Shown: positions 9,784 through 19,376, counted from the stretch's first letter. The stretch is 41,576 bases of DNA from an uncultured Bacteroidota bacterium (GCA_903905445.1 CAIVGO010000473.1:1-41576), one strand, 5' to 3'. Numbers and translations are program-made. The notes: generated by a model not told the origin, from the letters alone.

Positions 9784-11169
9784 ATGCAAAATAGTCAGCT
9801 TGCCCAATTAATTCAATCCTTTTCCGGCCTGGAAAAACGAGCGGTCCTGAAGTTTCTGCGGTCACCTTACTTTAATGTTCGGGAAGATGTGATCCAATTG
9901 TTTGAATGGTTTTGCGCCCAGAAAACACTTGATAAAACGAAGGCCAAAGAACAGTTATTTGGCGCAGATCCGCTCCCTGACCAGGCCTTACAATTGCGCA
10001 TGACCTACCTGATGCGTTTGTTGGAGCAGTACCTTGCCCAAAAAGAATTTGATGGAAATGTAATCCAGCAGAACCTATTGGTGGCTATTTCTTTGCGGAA
10101 ACGGGGCTTGTCGGTGCCTTTTGGCCGACAAAAAAAATGGTTGCACAAAACCTTGGAAAGTCAGCCATTACGGGATGTTGCCTACTACGAAGCCCGGTTT
10201 CGGCTGCATTGGGAAACCCACCAATCGGGATCGATTGTCGAGCCAACCAACACCGAACACCTGCAAGCGGCTTCTTCGGCGGCTGATATCGTGTATGTTG
10301 CTCAAAAACTCCGACTTATTTGTTTAAATGCTGTGCAACAAGCCGTTTATCGGGCTGATTTCCAGAGTTCCTGGGAAAGCGAGGTGGTACAATTTGCGGA
10401 GAAAAACTTTGCAGCGGACATACCGGTGATTGCCATTTACCTGCATTGTTATCGGATGCTGCGTTCCCCGGAAGACGAGCAACATTTTCAGGAATTTAAA
10501 AAGATGCTGTTAAACAGTCTGGATTTGTTTTCGCCGGACGAGAACAGAAGCCTGTTTATTTGGGCCATCAACTATTGTGTCCGTCGGCTCAACCTGGGCG
10601 AAAAACGCTTTTTCCAGGAGGTCACCGATTTATACAAACCCGGCATTGAGCAAGGCATTTTGCTCGAAAACGAAGAGATTTCACCTTACACCTATTACAA
10701 CATTGTGGCGGCTGGTTTGCAGACGGGTGATTTGGAATGGGTGCAATTTTTCATTTTTCAGTATAAAAACGCGCTCAAAAAGCAGTACCGGGAAAGCGCA
10801 TTTAGTTTTAACCTGGCGCGCCTCGAATATGCGCAAAAGCACTTCGATGCCGTTTTGGAATTGTTGCAACAAGTGAATTACCGCGATACCTTGGTCAATC
10901 TGGCTGCAAAAACGCTGTTGCTCAAAACCTGGTACGAACTGGGTGAAATGGAAACCTTACAATCGCACCTCGATGCGATGCGCAACTACATCCATCGAAA
11001 AAGGGTGTTGGGGTATCATCGGAACAACAGTTTGAACATCATTAAATACACAGATAAGTTATTGAATATCAATTGGCACGAAAAAAATGAAGTGGAAAAA
11101 TTGCGCGAGGCGATATTGAAGGAAGAGCATTTGACCGAGCGGGAGTGGTTGTTGGAGAAGATGGGGTAG
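9784..11169 (+). CDS. Conserved hypothetical protein, helical
   Basis: The ORF track starts at 9718 (GTG), but a TATTTTTG promoter-like motif at 9711-9718 makes ATG 9784 (MQNSQLAQLIQSFSGLEKR) the more likely start. Confidence 0.7.
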   Translation: MQNSQLAQLIQSFSGLEKRAVLKFLRSPYFNVREDVIQLFEWFCAQKTLDKTKAKEQLFGADPLPDQALQLRMTYLMRLLEQYLAQKEFDGNVIQQNLLVAISLRKRGLSVPFGRQKKWLHKTLESQPLRDVAYYEARFRLHWETHQSGSIVEPTNTEHLQAASSAADIVYVAQKLRLICLNAVQQAVYRADFQSSWESEVVQFAEKNFAADIPVIAIYLHCYRMLRSPEDEQHFQEFKKMLLNSLDLFSPDENRSLFIWAINYCVRRLNLGEKRFFQEVTDLYKPGIEQGILLENEEISPYTYYNIVAAGLQTGDLEWVQFFIFQYKNALKKQYRESAFSFNLARLEYAQKHFDAVLELLQQVNYRDTLVNLAAKTLLLKTWYELGEMETLQSHLDAMRNYIHRKRVLGYHRNNSLNIIKYTDKLLNINWHEKNEVEKLREAILKEEHLTEREWLLEKMG

Positions 11170-11307
11170 GAGTGATGAGTGATGAGTGATGAGTGTGGAC
11201 GATCGTCCATAATGGGTTTTCTTAACCCAAGTCAATGAGCCGCGCCGGGCAACACCCGCACATTTGCAGTATCAAATTTTTGTTCCATCAAAAAAAACAA
11301 CTGCAAC

Positions 11308-12000
11308 ATGAAACAACTTTTTATTGTCTTTTCTGTCCTGCTTGCGCTTTTGTCCGCATACAACATGTCGGCACAATCGCTTTGGGATGTATCGGTCGGT
11401 AGTTCCACGCAAGACCGTGTTTCGGCCAATGTGGCCTACCGATACCAGCTCAACGACCGGTTTCGGATTGGATTGGAGGCGCAATATGGTGCGCCCCGTT
11501 ATCGGTTTGTGGATGCCAAACCTATTCGGGAAGGCTTTTCGACCACTTTTTCTGTGCCTTTGACCTACCGTTTGTATGAAAAAGATCAAATTCGACTGGA
11601 TTTTTTCGCTCGAACGGGACTGCGCGTCCAGGGCAAAATTGATCCCGATCAAAACGACGAACGGGACAGCATCCTTTCTGCCAATGCGGTATTGTTTGAG
11701 CCGGGCCTGCTCGTGACCATTCCTGCAACCGAAAAAGTCCATTTTCAGGGCGGGATCACTTTTCCAATGGGGTTTCAGGTTAGCCCGTCTTCGTTGTTTG
11801 AATTTGCCCATGTACCGCTGATTTATGCGGGTTTGAACATCAAAACCTCCGAAAGACGCCATGTTTTTCTCAAAGCCGCGACTGGTGCTGCGTTCGGTGG
11901 CAACGGCGATACGTACAAATTCAGTTGGTCTTTGCAGGCCGGGATGCGCTTTGCCTTTGGTCGCCGTACTGCTGCACCCTTGGTTGAACCTACTTTCTAA
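11308..12000 (+). CDS. Outer-membrane beta-barrel-like protein
   Basis: Signal peptide 'MKQLFIVFSVLLALLSAYNMSAQ', alternating aromatic/polar strands. Confidence 0.65.
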   Translation: MKQLFIVFSVLLALLSAYNMSAQSLWDVSVGSSTQDRVSANVAYRYQLNDRFRIGLEAQYGAPRYRFVDAKPIREGFSTTFSVPLTYRLYEKDQIRLDFFARTGLRVQGKIDPDQNDERDSILSANAVLFEPGLLVTIPATEKVHFQGGITFPMGFQVSPSSLFEFAHVPLIYAGLNIKTSERRHVFLKAATGAAFGGNGDTYKFSWSLQAGMRFAFGRRTAAPLVEPTF

Positions 12001-12021
12001 CAACTCAAAAATTACACTTCC

Positions 12022-12687
12022 ATGAAAAAGATACTTATCGCAAGCTGCCTGTTGGTTTGGGCCACTTTTTTGACTGCACAGGAATCAAAACCCGCTAAAA
12101 TTGGCTGGTTTATTACACCCGAGGTCGGGGTAATGTTTCTCGAAAACCACGTTGGTAAAACCATTGGCGCCTCCTTTGGCGTGAAACTCTGGAAAGATCG
12201 CCTCAAAGTGGGCGTCATCAGTTATGGTCGTCCGGGGCCGATCAATTCCTACACCGTTGATACGAAATTAGCTGAAAATCAGACCTATTTGGGCAAAAGT
12301 TCGGTCAAACTTCGAGCCGATTGGGGTGTTGTGGGTGCGTTTGTTGCCCCTACTTTTAAATTTAAAAAGTTTGAATTGGATCTTCCGATCGGTTACGGTG
12401 TTGGTACGGGCGGCTTTTACCTGCACGGCGACGACCGCAAAACACCCGATGGTGTGCGGGTCAGTGTGTGGGAAGACAAACTGTTCAAAGGCGAAGATGC
12501 AGCGGCGGGCGGCTGGACGGAATTTGGTGCCCGGGTGTTTTTTCCCAGCAAAATAAAAGGTATGAGTTTTGGTGGGGGCGTGCATTACACCCTCATTAGC
12601 GGCTGGAAAACGTTTGCGGATCCGTCGGGTGAGTTCTATAACCAACGATTGCGGGTCAACTTGTTTGTGAATTTTGGGTCGCATTAA
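12022..12687 (+). CDS. Secreted hypothetical protein, likely beta-barrel
   Basis: Signal peptide 'MKKILIASCLLVWATFLTAQ', terminal 'LRVNLFVNFGSH'; 21 nt after the previous gene. Confidence 0.65.
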   Translation: MKKILIASCLLVWATFLTAQESKPAKIGWFITPEVGVMFLENHVGKTIGASFGVKLWKDRLKVGVISYGRPGPINSYTVDTKLAENQTYLGKSSVKLRADWGVVGAFVAPTFKFKKFELDLPIGYGVGTGGFYLHGDDRKTPDGVRVSVWEDKLFKGEDAAAGGWTEFGARVFFPSKIKGMSFGGGVHYTLISGWKTFADPSGEFYNQRLRVNLFVNFGSH

Positions 12688-12745
12688 TATTAAATTATTA
12701 GTCTACAAATTTGGTAGGATAAAAGACGTCACGTACCTTTACGGC

Positions 12746-12850
12746 ATGAAGTACACTTTGTCATACAAACCATGTTGTTGTTGTTGTTCAATTCGATCCA
12801 CCGAAGCGGCTCCAACACGTATATTGTTTGACAGGATTTTAATTCCATAA
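12746..12850 (+). CDS. Candidate poly-cysteine leader peptide (34 aa): MKYTLSYKPCCCCCSIRSTEAAPTRILFDRILIP
   Basis: Read directly: ATG 12746, five TGT codons 12773-12787, TAA 12848-12850. Followed by a terminator and a TonB-dependent receptor. Below the ORF-track length cutoff. Confidence 0.65.
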   Translation: MKYTLSYKPCCCCCSIRSTEAAPTRILFDRILIP

Positions 12851-12890
12851 GTTCGTACAATTTCGTTTTGTCTTAAAAAAGCCCTTCGGT
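12800..12890 (+). promoter_or_regulatory. Candidate antiterminator pairing: 12800-12810 (ACCGAAGCGGC) with 12881-12890 (GCCCTTCGGT)
   Basis: 7 bp plus 3 bp with a one-base bulge; mutually exclusive with the terminator stem because both use 12881-12890. Confidence 0.5.
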
Positions 12891-12911
12891 CACTTACCGA
12901 GGGGCTTTTTT
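12875..12911 (+). terminator. Intrinsic terminator / attenuator hairpin between leader ORF and TonB-dependent receptor
   Basis: AAAAAAGCCCTTCGGT-CACTT-ACCGAGGGGCTTTTTT, one G:U-type mismatch, T-tract. Confidence 0.85.
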
Positions 12912-12949
12912 AATTTATGCACTCATTGATCAACTACAAACATTTTAAA

Positions 12950-15496
12950 ATGAAGCAAAAATTAACACGCATCCTGGCCCTGCTGTTCTGGGCTAATTTG
13001 TCATTCGGTCAAAGCGAGGTTCAGGGCCTAATACAGGATGGCGCGGGTTATCCGCTTGTTGGTTCATCCATCGTCCTGAAAGGTTCGAGCACTTATACGA
13101 TTGCCGACACGCTTGGTAAATTCAGCCTCACTACTCGAAAAACCCCGCCTTTCATCTTAGTCATTAGTGCGGTGGGCTATACTACCCAGGAAATTACGCT
13201 TACAGAAATTCCAAAAACACCGCTGACGATTACGCTGGTAGAGGATAGTCAGCTTTCCGAGGTGGTCATTACCTCCAGGCGCCGGCAAGAGACGGCCCAG
13301 AATGTACCCATCCCCATTTCTGTCATAGGCGGGAAGTTGATCGAAGAATCGGGTGCATTCAATGTAAACCGCCTGAAAGAACTAGTGCCGACCGTACAAC
13401 TCTATTCCTCCAATCCGCGCAATACCACCCTGAATATTCGAGGCTTGGGCTCTACTTTTGGATTGACCAATGATGGTATTGACCCAGGTGTAGGGTTTTA
13501 TGTAGATGGTGTGTACTACGCGCGCCCGGCTGCGACTACCCTCGATTTTATTGATATTGAACAAGTTGAGGTGTTGCGTGGACCACAGGGCACCCTTTTT
13601 GGCAAAAACACCACTGCGGGGGCCTTTAACATCACCACCCGTGCGCCAAGTTTTAAACCTGGCGCAAGTTTTGAGCTGAGTTATGGCAACTACGGATTTA
13701 TCCAGGCGAAAACTTCCATCACTGGTCCGTTGGGTAAAAAATTTGCCGGAAGGCTTTCTTTCTCGGGTACACAACGGGATGGTCTGCTGTATAATATTAG
13801 AACCGAAAAACCGGTGAACGACCTCAATAACCTGGGGGTTCGCGGACAACTCTTGTTTACCCCAACTGATCGGGTGAAAATTACGCTGGCTGGTGATATA
13901 TCAGAACAGCATCCAGGTGGTTACGCACAGGTTGTCGCTGGTGTGGTGACCACCCAACGTGCGGGTTACCGGCAATTCAATCAGATCATTTCTGATCTTG
14001 GGTATTCGTTACCTACCCAAAATCCGTTTGACCGGATCGTCGACCATGACACCCCTTGGCGTTCAGGGAATGAATTGGGGGGCGCTTCGCTCAATATTGA
14101 TGTAAAACTTGGTAGCGGTACGCTTACTTCGACGACTGCCTGGCGTTATTGGAACTGGGATCCGTCGAATGACCGGGACTTTACGGGTTTGTCGGTATTG
14201 TCGAAGTCGGCGGCCACTTCAAGGCATGAACAATGGACCCAGGAAATTCGGTATGCCGGGAATTTATTACCCAGCGTAAGTGGTGTAATTGGACTTTTTG
14301 CCATTGGTCAGGACTTGACGACCGATCCGGTGCACACGGAAGAATCTGGTTCGGCACAATGGCGTTTCTCTCAAAGTTCGACCAGCAATTTATGGAAAAC
14401 GCCAGGTCTGTTGGATGGTTATGGCATCAAAACCACCTCCCGGCTTCAAACTTTTAGTGGCGCGGTGTTTGCCCAGGTTGACTGGGGTATTACCAAGCGT
14501 TTGCACCTGTTGCCGGGCATTCGTTACAACAACGACCAAAAAGACGTGGTGTATGACCGCAAAACGTATGGCGGCTTAGAAACAACAGATCCGGCACTGA
14601 TTGCCCTCAAGCGGCTGGTTTACACGGATCAGGCATTTTCAACCAATGTAAATGAAAGCAATCTTTCGGGTCAGTTAACGCTTTCCTTCAAAGCTTCCAA
14701 CCGCATCAATACGTTTGCCACCTATTCAACCAGTTTCAAGCCAGTTGGTGTTAATTTGGGGGGCTTGCCCACGGCAAATGGCGAAATTTTGATTGATTTG
14801 GCGCGGGTTAAGCCCGAATCGGTCACGCATTTCGAATTGGGTATAAAAACGAGCCCAACCAGCAATTCCACCTTGAACCTGGTATTTCACAACACCGACA
14901 TCAAAGATTACCAAACCCAGGTTCAAACGGCTGAGGTGGGTGTAAACCGCGGATACCTCGCCAATGCGGAAGAAGTGCGCGTATTGGGCGTTGAATTGGA
15001 TGGTAATGTCCGGTTTGGTAAACATCTTTCCTTGTACGGCGCGTTCGCTTATACCGAGGGCAAATACGTGTCCTTCACCAATGCGCCGGTTCCCTTGGAA
15101 GAAACGGGTGGCGCAACCGCATTTAAGGATATTTCAGGCAGCCGATTGCCGGGTATTTCCAAATGGGCCGGTTCTTTAGGGGGCGAATTGACCACTTCCG
15201 GCAAATTACTCAGTGAAAGCGGCAAGTATTTTCTGGCGTTTGATACCTATTCCCGCTCCGAGTTTTCTTCGAGTGGATCACCCTCTGCTTATTTGAATAT
15301 TGAAGGTTACGCCTTGCTGAATGGCCGATTGGGTTTCCGCGCCAGCAATGGATTGTCGGTCTTTGTCTGGGCGCGCAATTTGCTGGACAAAGATTATTTC
15401 GAACAGTTGTTGCCCGCAGCGGGCAATGCAGGACATTATGCTGGAGTATTGGGCGATCCAAGAACCTATGGCATAACTTTGCGGTACACTTATTAA
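12950..15496 (+). CDS. TonB-dependent receptor with carboxypeptidase-regulatory-like N-terminal domain
   Basis: 'VQGLIQDGAGYPLVGSSIVLKGSST...', plug 'RQETAQNVPIPISVIGGKLIEE...GFYVDGVYYARP...VEVLRGPQGTLFGKNTTAGAFNI', C-terminal aromatic 'YGITLRYTY'. Start chosen at MKQKLTRILALLFW. Confidence 0.92.
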   Translation: MKQKLTRILALLFWANLSFGQSEVQGLIQDGAGYPLVGSSIVLKGSSTYTIADTLGKFSLTTRKTPPFILVISAVGYTTQEITLTEIPKTPLTITLVEDSQLSEVVITSRRRQETAQNVPIPISVIGGKLIEESGAFNVNRLKELVPTVQLYSSNPRNTTLNIRGLGSTFGLTNDGIDPGVGFYVDGVYYARPAATTLDFIDIEQVEVLRGPQGTLFGKNTTAGAFNITTRAPSFKPGASFELSYGNYGFIQAKTSITGPLGKKFAGRLSFSGTQRDGLLYNIRTEKPVNDLNNLGVRGQLLFTPTDRVKITLAGDISEQHPGGYAQVVAGVVTTQRAGYRQFNQIISDLGYSLPTQNPFDRIVDHDTPWRSGNELGGASLNIDVKLGSGTLTSTTAWRYWNWDPSNDRDFTGLSVLSKSAATSRHEQWTQEIRYAGNLLPSVSGVIGLFAIGQDLTTDPVHTEESGSAQWRFSQSSTSNLWKTPGLLDGYGIKTTSRLQTFSGAVFAQVDWGITKRLHLLPGIRYNNDQKDVVYDRKTYGGLETTDPALIALKRLVYTDQAFSTNVNESNLSGQLTLSFKASNRINTFATYSTSFKPVGVNLGGLPTANGEILIDLARVKPESVTHFELGIKTSPTSNSTLNLVFHNTDIKDYQTQVQTAEVGVNRGYLANAEEVRVLGVELDGNVRFGKHLSLYGAFAYTEGKYVSFTNAPVPLEETGGATAFKDISGSRLPGISKWAGSLGGELTTSGKLLSESGKYFLAFDTYSRSEFSSSGSPSAYLNIEGYALLNGRLGFRASNGLSVFVWARNLLDKDYFEQLLPAAGNAGHYAGVLGDPRTYGITLRYTY

Positions 15497-15508
15497 GCGT
15501 ATTGGAAT

Positions 15509-15546
15509 GGGGTTGTTTCGTAAGTCTTTATGAAACAACCTCTTTT
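15509..15546 (+). terminator. Intrinsic terminator after the TonB-dependent receptor
   Basis: GGTTGTTTC-12 nt-GAAACAACC followed by TCTTTT. Confidence 0.75.
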
Positions 15547-15709
15547 CAATTTAAAAGCATCGGTCAATATGGCATTGAATAGGTGGTATTTGTGTTCATA
15601 ATTAGTTTGACGCTGGGCAACTCACAACCCGAACTGTTCGCGCCCGGACATTCGATTTCCCAAGCACCCTTTACTTTTGCAGCAACAAGTAACAAAATCA
15701 ATTATACAC

Positions 15710-16168
15710 ATGAAATCATTGCTGATTTTTTCCATTTCCATATTATTTGCCACGGTTGCTTTTTCTCAAACAGGCACACGTACCAAACAATTTAACTTAT
15801 CGGGTGGACTCGCAATTCAGGGATATGACCCGGTTGCTTATTTTACCCAAAACAAAGCCGTAAAAGGAAGTGCTCAGCATGCGGCAACTGTAGAAGGGGT
15901 TACATACTATTTTGCTTCTGCCGCCAACAAAGACCTTTTTTACAAAAACACCAAAAAGTACGAACCACAATATGGCGGTTGGTGTGCGTATGCCATGGGC
16001 GCTACAAATTCCAAAGTGGAAATTGACCCCGCTACTTTTAAAATTGTAGATGGTAAATTATATTTGTTCTTTCACACCTGGTACAACAATACGCTGACCA
16101 AGTGGAACGCAGACGAAGGCGCACTGAAATCAAAAGCGGATAATTATTGGCAATCAATTTTCAAATAA
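15710..16168 (+). CDS. Secreted YHS-domain protein
   Basis: 'LAIQGYDPVAYFTQNKAVKGSAQHAATVEGVTYYFASAANKDLFYKNTKKYEPQYGGWCAYAM'. Start chosen at MKSLLIFSISILFATVAFSQ. Confidence 0.9.
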   Translation: MKSLLIFSISILFATVAFSQTGTRTKQFNLSGGLAIQGYDPVAYFTQNKAVKGSAQHAATVEGVTYYFASAANKDLFYKNTKKYEPQYGGWCAYAMGATNSKVEIDPATFKIVDGKLYLFFHTWYNNTLTKWNADEGALKSKADNYWQSIFK

Positions 16169-16190
16169 AGCCGACCGTGGACCGCGCAAA

Positions 16191-17255
16191 ATGCCGAACA
16201 TACATACATCAATGCTGAAGCGCAGATTAAGAATACTGTATATCAAAACTTCCAGTTGGGAGTATTGGCCAATGTGGCTGGTGTATCTGCCAGCCACATT
16301 TTATTTTATCTATTTGTCGATCAAGGCCCGCTCCTTGTTCTTTTTTTCGGCGTCTAATCCTTCCATTGAAACGGGTGGAATGTTTTTTGAAAGCAAATGG
16401 CAAATTTTCAAACTAATTCCCAAAGCCTATTACCCCAGTACCCTTTACATCTCGGAACAGACAATGCTTTCTTGCATACTGGAAAACATGTTATCTGCTG
16501 GAATTGATTTTCCAATTATCGCCAAACCTGATCGGGGCGAACGCGGCTGGTGTGTAAAAAAATTGCACTCCCCGGCCGAATTGGAAGCCTATAACGCACA
16601 GATTCCATTTCCATTTTTAATACAATCTTACGTTGATTATCCCCTGGAATTTAGTATTTTGTATTCCAGAAATCCCAATTGCACTCAAGGAGAAATCGTT
16701 TCCGTGACCTTGAAAAAACTACTCAGCATTACGGGCGACGGCTTATCCAGCATGGATGAATTAATCCTGCGCAACAACCGTGCAATATTGCAATACGCTA
16801 AATTGAAACACGATAAAAATTTAAATTTATGCCATGTATTGCAGCCTGGGGAAGAAAGACTGCTCGTGCCTTATGGAAATCACGCCTTGGGGGCGATGTT
16901 TTTGAATTACAATCATATTATTGATGCATCCCTGCTGGCTGTTTTTGACAACATCAGTAAACATATTGAAGGTTTTTACTATGGTCGTTTTGATTTACGT
17001 TGCAGCAGTATTGAAGACCTGAAAAAAGGACAGAATATTAGTATCCTGGAATTGAACGGCGCAGGCGCGGAGCCTTCCCATATTTACGATCCACAATTCC
17101 GATTTTGGGATGGACAAAAAGTTATCCTACAGCACTTTAACAGGATATATCAGGCAGCGATTGAAAACAGGAAAAAAGGCATTGGTTTTATGTCGCTTTG
17201 GGATTTTATGAAAATATGGAAGTTGAAAAGAGCGTACAAAAAAATAGCAATATAA
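16191..17255 (+). CDS. ATP-grasp-like protein with N-terminal membrane segment
   Basis: 'PIIAKPDRGERGWCVKKL', 'FLIQSYVDYPLEFSILY', 'FYYGRFDLRCSS...ISILELNGAGAEPSHIYDP' resemble ATP-grasp nucleotide- and metal-binding motifs. Confidence 0.7.
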   Translation: MPNIHTSMLKRRLRILYIKTSSWEYWPMWLVYLPATFYFIYLSIKARSLFFFSASNPSIETGGMFFESKWQIFKLIPKAYYPSTLYISEQTMLSCILENMLSAGIDFPIIAKPDRGERGWCVKKLHSPAELEAYNAQIPFPFLIQSYVDYPLEFSILYSRNPNCTQGEIVSVTLKKLLSITGDGLSSMDELILRNNRAILQYAKLKHDKNLNLCHVLQPGEERLLVPYGNHALGAMFLNYNHIIDASLLAVFDNISKHIEGFYYGRFDLRCSSIEDLKKGQNISILELNGAGAEPSHIYDPQFRFWDGQKVILQHFNRIYQAAIENRKKGIGFMSLWDFMKIWKLKRAYKKIAI

Positions 17256-17302
17256 TGCTTGTGTGTTAAAGGATTGGCCCTTGTTGGATTAATACAGCGG
17301 GT

Positions 17303-18277
17303 TTATACCTTAGTTTCTTCCGTGGAAAGTACCAATTCCTTCACTACAACTTCCTTTTGTTCCACAAAAACGGCGGATGAACTGGGACGGATTTTCCCGC
17401 CATATTGATTGGCATAAACCTTGGTGAATTCCGCGCCCCAATAAAGGATGATCGCGGAATAATAGACCCATAAAATGATCAGCACCACGGCCCCTGCTGC
17501 GCCATAAGCCGTAACAGTGCTCGAATGGCTGAGGTACAGGTTGATCAGGTATTTGCCGATCAAAAACAGGAAGGCAGTAAAAAATGCACCGATCATTACA
17601 TCGCGCCATTTTAATTCAGCATCGGGCAATACTTTGAAAATTACGGCAAAAAGGATCATCACAATACCTGTGGATATCAAATTACTCATGATATAGGCCA
17701 GCCATGCGAAGGAATTCAAATAGTCATTCAGCCACCCGTCCAACATACTCAGTATTGCACTCAACACAAGCGAAACCATCAAAAGGAAACCGATGCCGAC
17801 CACCAAGGAGAAAGAAACCATACGCGTGATGAGAAAACGCACCCAGCCTTTTTTAGGCTTTACTTTGATCGACCAAATTGTATTGATAGAATCCTGGATT
17901 TCAATAAAAACGCCGGTTGCCCCGAGAAAAAAAGTGGCCACACCCAATGCCGTCACCCAGGGCGTGTCGCCGGAAATTCGGACATTGTTGATCATTTCCT
18001 GCAATTGCAAAGCCCCCAATTTTCCAATAAGCCCTTCAAATTGCAAATAAAGATAACCCGCCGCCGCTTCCTTACCCAGCCAAATACTGCCAATCGCGAT
18101 CACGATGATCAGCATAGGCGCCATAGAAAAGAGTGTGTAATACGAAAGCGAGGCACTTAACTTGAGCCCGTTGTTTTCATTGAATTCTTCGGCTGACAAG
18201 CGAATCAAACGCCATAGCGCGATAAATCTGAGCCAAAGTTTATGCATGGAAAGGCCGGAAAGTAAGGGGATGTTCAT
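17303..18277 (-). CDS. YihY/BrkB-family membrane protein
   Basis: 'LSASLSYYTLFSMAPMLIIVIAI...GATGVFIEIQDSINTIWSIKVKPKKGW...AYGAAGAVVLIILWVYYSAIILYWGAEFTKVYA'. Confidence 0.92.
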   Translation of the reverse strand: MNIPLLSGLSMHKLWLRFIALWRLIRLSAEEFNENNGLKLSASLSYYTLFSMAPMLIIVIAIGSIWLGKEAAAGYLYLQFEGLIGKLGALQLQEMINNVRISGDTPWVTALGVATFFLGATGVFIEIQDSINTIWSIKVKPKKGWVRFLITRMVSFSLVVGIGFLLMVSLVLSAILSMLDGWLNDYLNSFAWLAYIMSNLISTGIVMILFAVIFKVLPDAELKWRDVMIGAFFTAFLFLIGKYLINLYLSHSSTVTAYGAAGAVVLIILWVYYSAIILYWGAEFTKVYANQYGGKIRPSSSAVFVEQKEVVVKELVLSTEETKV

Positions 18278-18289
18278 GTTTTTGAATAC

Positions 18290-18409
18290 CTAGTTACACT
18301 GCCCTAATGCAACCCAGATAATAATAAATATTACAACGGTGCTAATACAGCCCCCTCCAAATTTCATGGCGCCTGCACCGGATAGTATTCCTCTGAAAAA
18401 ATTATTCAT
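18290..18409 (-). CDS. Putative 39-aa small membrane protein MNNFFRGILSGAGAMKFGGGCISTVVIFIIIWVALGQCN
   Basis: Read from the minus strand; Gly-rich stretch plus one hydrophobic segment ending LGQCN; 12 nt upstream of yihY-like gene. Not in the ORF track. Confidence 0.6.
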   Translation of the reverse strand: MNNFFRGILSGAGAMKFGGGCISTVVIFIIIWVALGQCN

Positions 18410-18539
18410 GTATTGCTTTGGTTGATAAAATAGCCACAGGCTAGATTGTCACAAAGATGCGGGCGCTGGTTTTTCATGCTGTTACACAATGCTATCAATT
18501 TGTTACATTATTCACAGACCCGGTGGCATGCAGTTATTT

Positions 18540-19376
18540 TTACGCCATTACAGCCACAATACTTAATACGCGTTTTGCCAAAATAATATCCCCCGTCATG
18601 ATTACTTTGTCTTCCACCTGTTCCGGTTTCCAACTTTTTGAAAACAATTTCCATGCGGTATCAGGGTCCATCACAACTTTAGCATGCGGATGGAGATGTT
18701 GACTTTTGTCTAAAATCCAGCCTTTATCGGTCTTTTCGATACTCCAAATTCCACCAATATCTGTACGGACTTCCATAGAAACGATGGTGCCATTTTCTGC
18801 TGAAACAGTACGAAATGTGTGCGGGAAAGCGACCATAAACGTATCAAGAAATGGGTAAAACAATTCTTTTGTCATAATGCCTTGTTTGCCGACTGCGTCC
18901 CTAATTTGTTGTTGGTGCAAAAACTTTTCGGTGTATTCCCGTGCTATATGAAACCAGTTTGGTGAAACTGCTTGTCCCGCCCAGGCCACTGAAAAAATAG
19001 CAGGATCAAACGGCTTAAGTGTTTGTAAATGTTCGATATATGCTTTCCCCGTAATTTCTAAAAGTTCCGTGATTACTTTTGGGCTTAGCCTTTTGGTGGC
19101 GCTTGTCCAAGCCATATTCAAATGATTTAGATAGCCCACAAGGTCTTGATAGGTATCTATGTTTTCAGGGCTTTCTCCAAAATAATGATCTCTTGACATG
19201 GACAAGGTTCTTAAATTTCCGTCCAGTAAATGAGATGCTACATCCTTCACGTTCCAACGTTTAGCCACCGTTGGAAGATCCCATTCTGCTGCAGTTAGCC
19301 CGTTTAAAAGATCGATCAGTTTCCTATCCAAGGATGGAAATAAATGGAGCGTTTCTATTTTGATTTCGCTGTTCAT
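18540..19376 (-). CDS. Maleylpyruvate isomerase N-terminal / DinB-like fold protein
   Basis: 'LLNGLTAAEWDLPTVAKRWNVKDVASHLLDGNLRTLSMSRD' and C-terminal SCP2-like segment. TAATG overlap with the upstream GH30 gene. Confidence 0.78.
   Translation of the reverse strand: MNSEIKIETLHLFPSLDRKLIDLLNGLTAAEWDLPTVAKRWNVKDVASHLLDGNLRTLSMSRDHYFGESPENIDTYQDLVGYLNHLNMAWTSATKRLSPKVITELLEITGKAYIEHLQTLKPFDPAIFSVAWAGQAVSPNWFHIAREYTEKFLHQQQIRDAVGKQGIMTKELFYPFLDTFMVAFPHTFRTVSAENGTIVSMEVRTDIGGIWSIEKTDKGWILDKSQHLHPHAKVVMDPDTAWKLFSKSWKPEQVEDKVIMTGDIILAKRVLSIVAVMA

Noticed and set aside
11170-11209. GATGAGT tandem triplet and TGGACGATCGTCCA palindrome after the 483-aa gene
   Set aside because: Short and isolated; no T-tract or supporting context, so insufficient for a finding.
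11272-12003. 243-aa minus-strand ORF opposite the beta-barrel gene
   Set aside because: The plus-strand ORF has a signal peptide and barrel pattern; the minus ORF does not resemble a protein family.
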